Source: an uncultured Microbacterium sp.
GTDB taxonomy: Bacteria > Actinomycetota > Actinomycetes > Actinomycetales > Microbacteriaceae
NCBI GenBank assembly: GCA_913774845.1
Contig: CAJYJO010000013.1
Location: forward strand, 186,001 to 250,000
DNA length: 64,000 bases
Direction of reading: 5' to 3'
Below the pieces are notes generated by a model that was not told the origin of the DNA, made no database searches, and worked only from the letters and a program-made list of their open reading frames with translations. Below, one piece after another: positions 62,910 to 64,000 of the stretch (position 1 is its first letter; every line of letters begins with the position of its first letter). The position numbers were made by a program, and so were the translations under genes.

Positions 62910-64000
62910 TCAGACCAGGTCGCGCCAGTCGACCGAGTCGGTGTCGGTGGTGGGAATCTCGCCGGTCGCGGGGGCGTCGGCGTCGGCGACCGTCGCCAGC
63001 GACATCGTGTCGGTGGGCGGGCCCATCACCGTCGCCTCGTCGCGCCGGTGACGCAGGACGTCGTCGATGTAGGAGCTGACCACCTCGGCGAGGGGCACCG
63101 AGCGGCCGCGCGCCTGCGACATGTACCAGCGGTGCTCGAGCACCTGGTGGAAGACCTCGGCGGGCTCGAGCTTGGCCCGGAGGTCCCACGGGATCGCCAT
63201 GACGATGGGCTCGAAGACGCGCGTGAGCCACTCGTGGGCCACGCGCTCCTCGTCGGCGCCGAGGCGCGAGACGCGCGCGCGGAACTCGTCGAGGTCGTTG
63301 AGGAGGCGGCGGGCCTGGTTCTCCTCGACGTCGAGGCCGGTCAGGCGCAGGAGGCGGCGCTGATGGTGTCCGGCATCGACGACCTTGGGTTGGATCGACA
63401 CCTGGGTGCCGTCGCTGGCCGTGCGGATCGACATCTCGCCGATGTCGAAGCCCAGCGCGTTCAGACGGTGCACGCGCTCGGTGATGCGCCAGGACTCGTC
63501 GACGGCGAACGACTCCCTGTCGGTGAGGGCGCCCCACAGCGAGTGGTACGAGGAGACCAGCCCGTCGGCGATGGCGATGGCATCCACCCCGCCCTCGAGG
63601 CGTCCCCCGGCTTCGAGGTCCATGATCTCGCCCGCGATGTTGACGCGGGCGATGTCGAGGTCGTGCGCGCGCTGACCCGGGCTCAGCCGGTTGCCGTGCA
63701 GCTCGCCGGTCTCGGCGTCGACGAGGTACGCGGCGAACTCGCCCGCGTCACGGCGGAAGAGGGTGTTCGACAGCGACACGTCGCCCCAGTAGAAGCCGAC
63801 GTTGTGCAGACGCACGAGCAGCACCGCGAGGGCGTCGACGAGACGGGTGGCGGTGTGGGGCCGCAGCACCTGGGTGAACAGGGCGCGGTAGGGGAGGGAG
63901 AACCGCAGGTGCGCCGTGACGAGGGCCGCGGGCAGGGGGCGGCCCGACGCATCGGTTCGCCCGGCGATCACGGCGACGCGCTCGACGCAGGGGGCGTCGA
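62910..64000 (-). CDS. DUF4032 protein (5' end beyond the window)
   Basis: At least 363 residues are present and the frame stays open to the window edge, so the true start lies outside. GFYWGDVSLSNTLF resembles the kinase catalytic loop of lipopolysaccharide-kinase-like proteins, followed by the DUF4032 region (EVFHQVLEHRWYMSQ). DUF4032 proteins with such a kinase-like part are common in actinobacteria; no function is known. Asp in GDVSLSN is in the position of a catalytic base. Confidence 0.85.
   Translation of the reverse strand, partial: DAPCVERVAVIAGRTDASGRPLPAALVTAHLRFSLPYRALFTQVLRPHTATRLVDALAVLLVRLHNVGFYWGDVSLSNTLFRRDAGEFAAYLVDAETGELHGNRLSPGQRAHDLDIARVNIAGEIMDLEAGGRLEGGVDAIAIADGLVSSYHSLWGALTDRESFAVDESWRITERVHRLNALGFDIGEMSIRTASDGTQVSIQPKVVDAGHHQRRLLRLTGLDVEENQARRLLNDLDEFRARVSRLGADEERVAHEWLTRVFEPIVMAIPWDLRAKLEPAEVFHQVLEHRWYMSQARGRSVPLAEVVSSYIDDVLRHRRDEATVMGPPTDTMSLATVADADAPATGEIPTTDTDSVDWRDLV

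Overview
The window reads as chromosome of a high-GC actinobacterium of the family Microbacteriaceae, most likely Microbacterium or a close relative (my inference). The reasons are very high GC with G/C third positions, dense overlapping gene starts, an IspDF fusion, GlnR, CarD/LpqE, SenX3/RegX3 next to Gpm1, SigK/RskA, a 6C RNA beside a Tad locus, and many starts that look leaderless. About 65 protein genes, two tRNAs and one small RNA can be supported. No IS element, prophage, CRISPR array or rRNA is visible.

Layout. 1-4.1 kb: the N-terminal part of acetyl-CoA synthetase (minus), a 6C small RNA, then a compact Tad/Flp pilus operon (ATPase, membrane platform, DUF4244 pilin, two TadE-like proteins). 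4.2-11.6 kb: topA, tmk, the DNA polymerase III delta-prime gene, a TAP-type lipoprotein hydrolase, deoC and tRNA-Thr. 11.7-23.9 kb: MMPL transporter, nicotinamidase, PAS histidine kinase, membrane-anchored sulfite-oxidase-type enzyme, EamA exporter with divergent Lrp regulator, aldo/keto reductase, and the folate-independent methionine synthase pair mesX-mesD with a divergent LysR regulator. 24.2-28.0 kb: a visibly less GC-rich five-gene cassette (small secreted peptide, lipoprotein, peptidoglycan-binding membrane protein, ABC ATPase, FtsX-like permease) abutting the 3' end of tRNA-Lys; it looks like a lactococcin-972-type bacteriocin/transport island.

28.2-30.6 kb: fasciclin lipoprotein, sigK and rskA, with a structured leader in front of sigK. 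32.4-36.6 kb: pstSCAB. Divergent from it, 36.8-42.0 kb holds a large Pls/PosA-type single-module NRPS whose adenylation-domain code resembles lysine codes, coupled to an M1 aminopeptidase. A phosphopantetheinyl transferase that could activate it lies at 44.4-44.9 kb. Between them a DUF222/HNH nuclease gene is bracketed by four different tandem-repeat arrays. 44.9-48.8 kb: Nudix/phosphatase, polyphosphate kinase and glnR. 53-56.6 kb: gpm1, phoU, senX3, regX3. PHO-box-like direct repeats (GTTCACC units 11 bp apart) stand in front of pstS, ppk and senX3, so much of 32-57 kb looks like one phosphate-response neighbourhood. The remainder (56.7-64 kb) is housekeeping: lpqE, carD, ispDF, cysS, rlmB and a DUF4032 gene cut by the window end.

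The observations I rate highest are the Pls-like polymer synthetase with its nearby PPTase in a phosphate-regulon setting, the divergent bacteriocin-like cassette at tRNA-Lys, the 6C RNA, the repeat-bracketed HNH gene, the SD-masking hairpin of sigK, thirteen starts with a -10 hexamer exactly 6 nt upstream, and a recurrent GGCATCC/GGATGCC heptamer that overrides codon preference.
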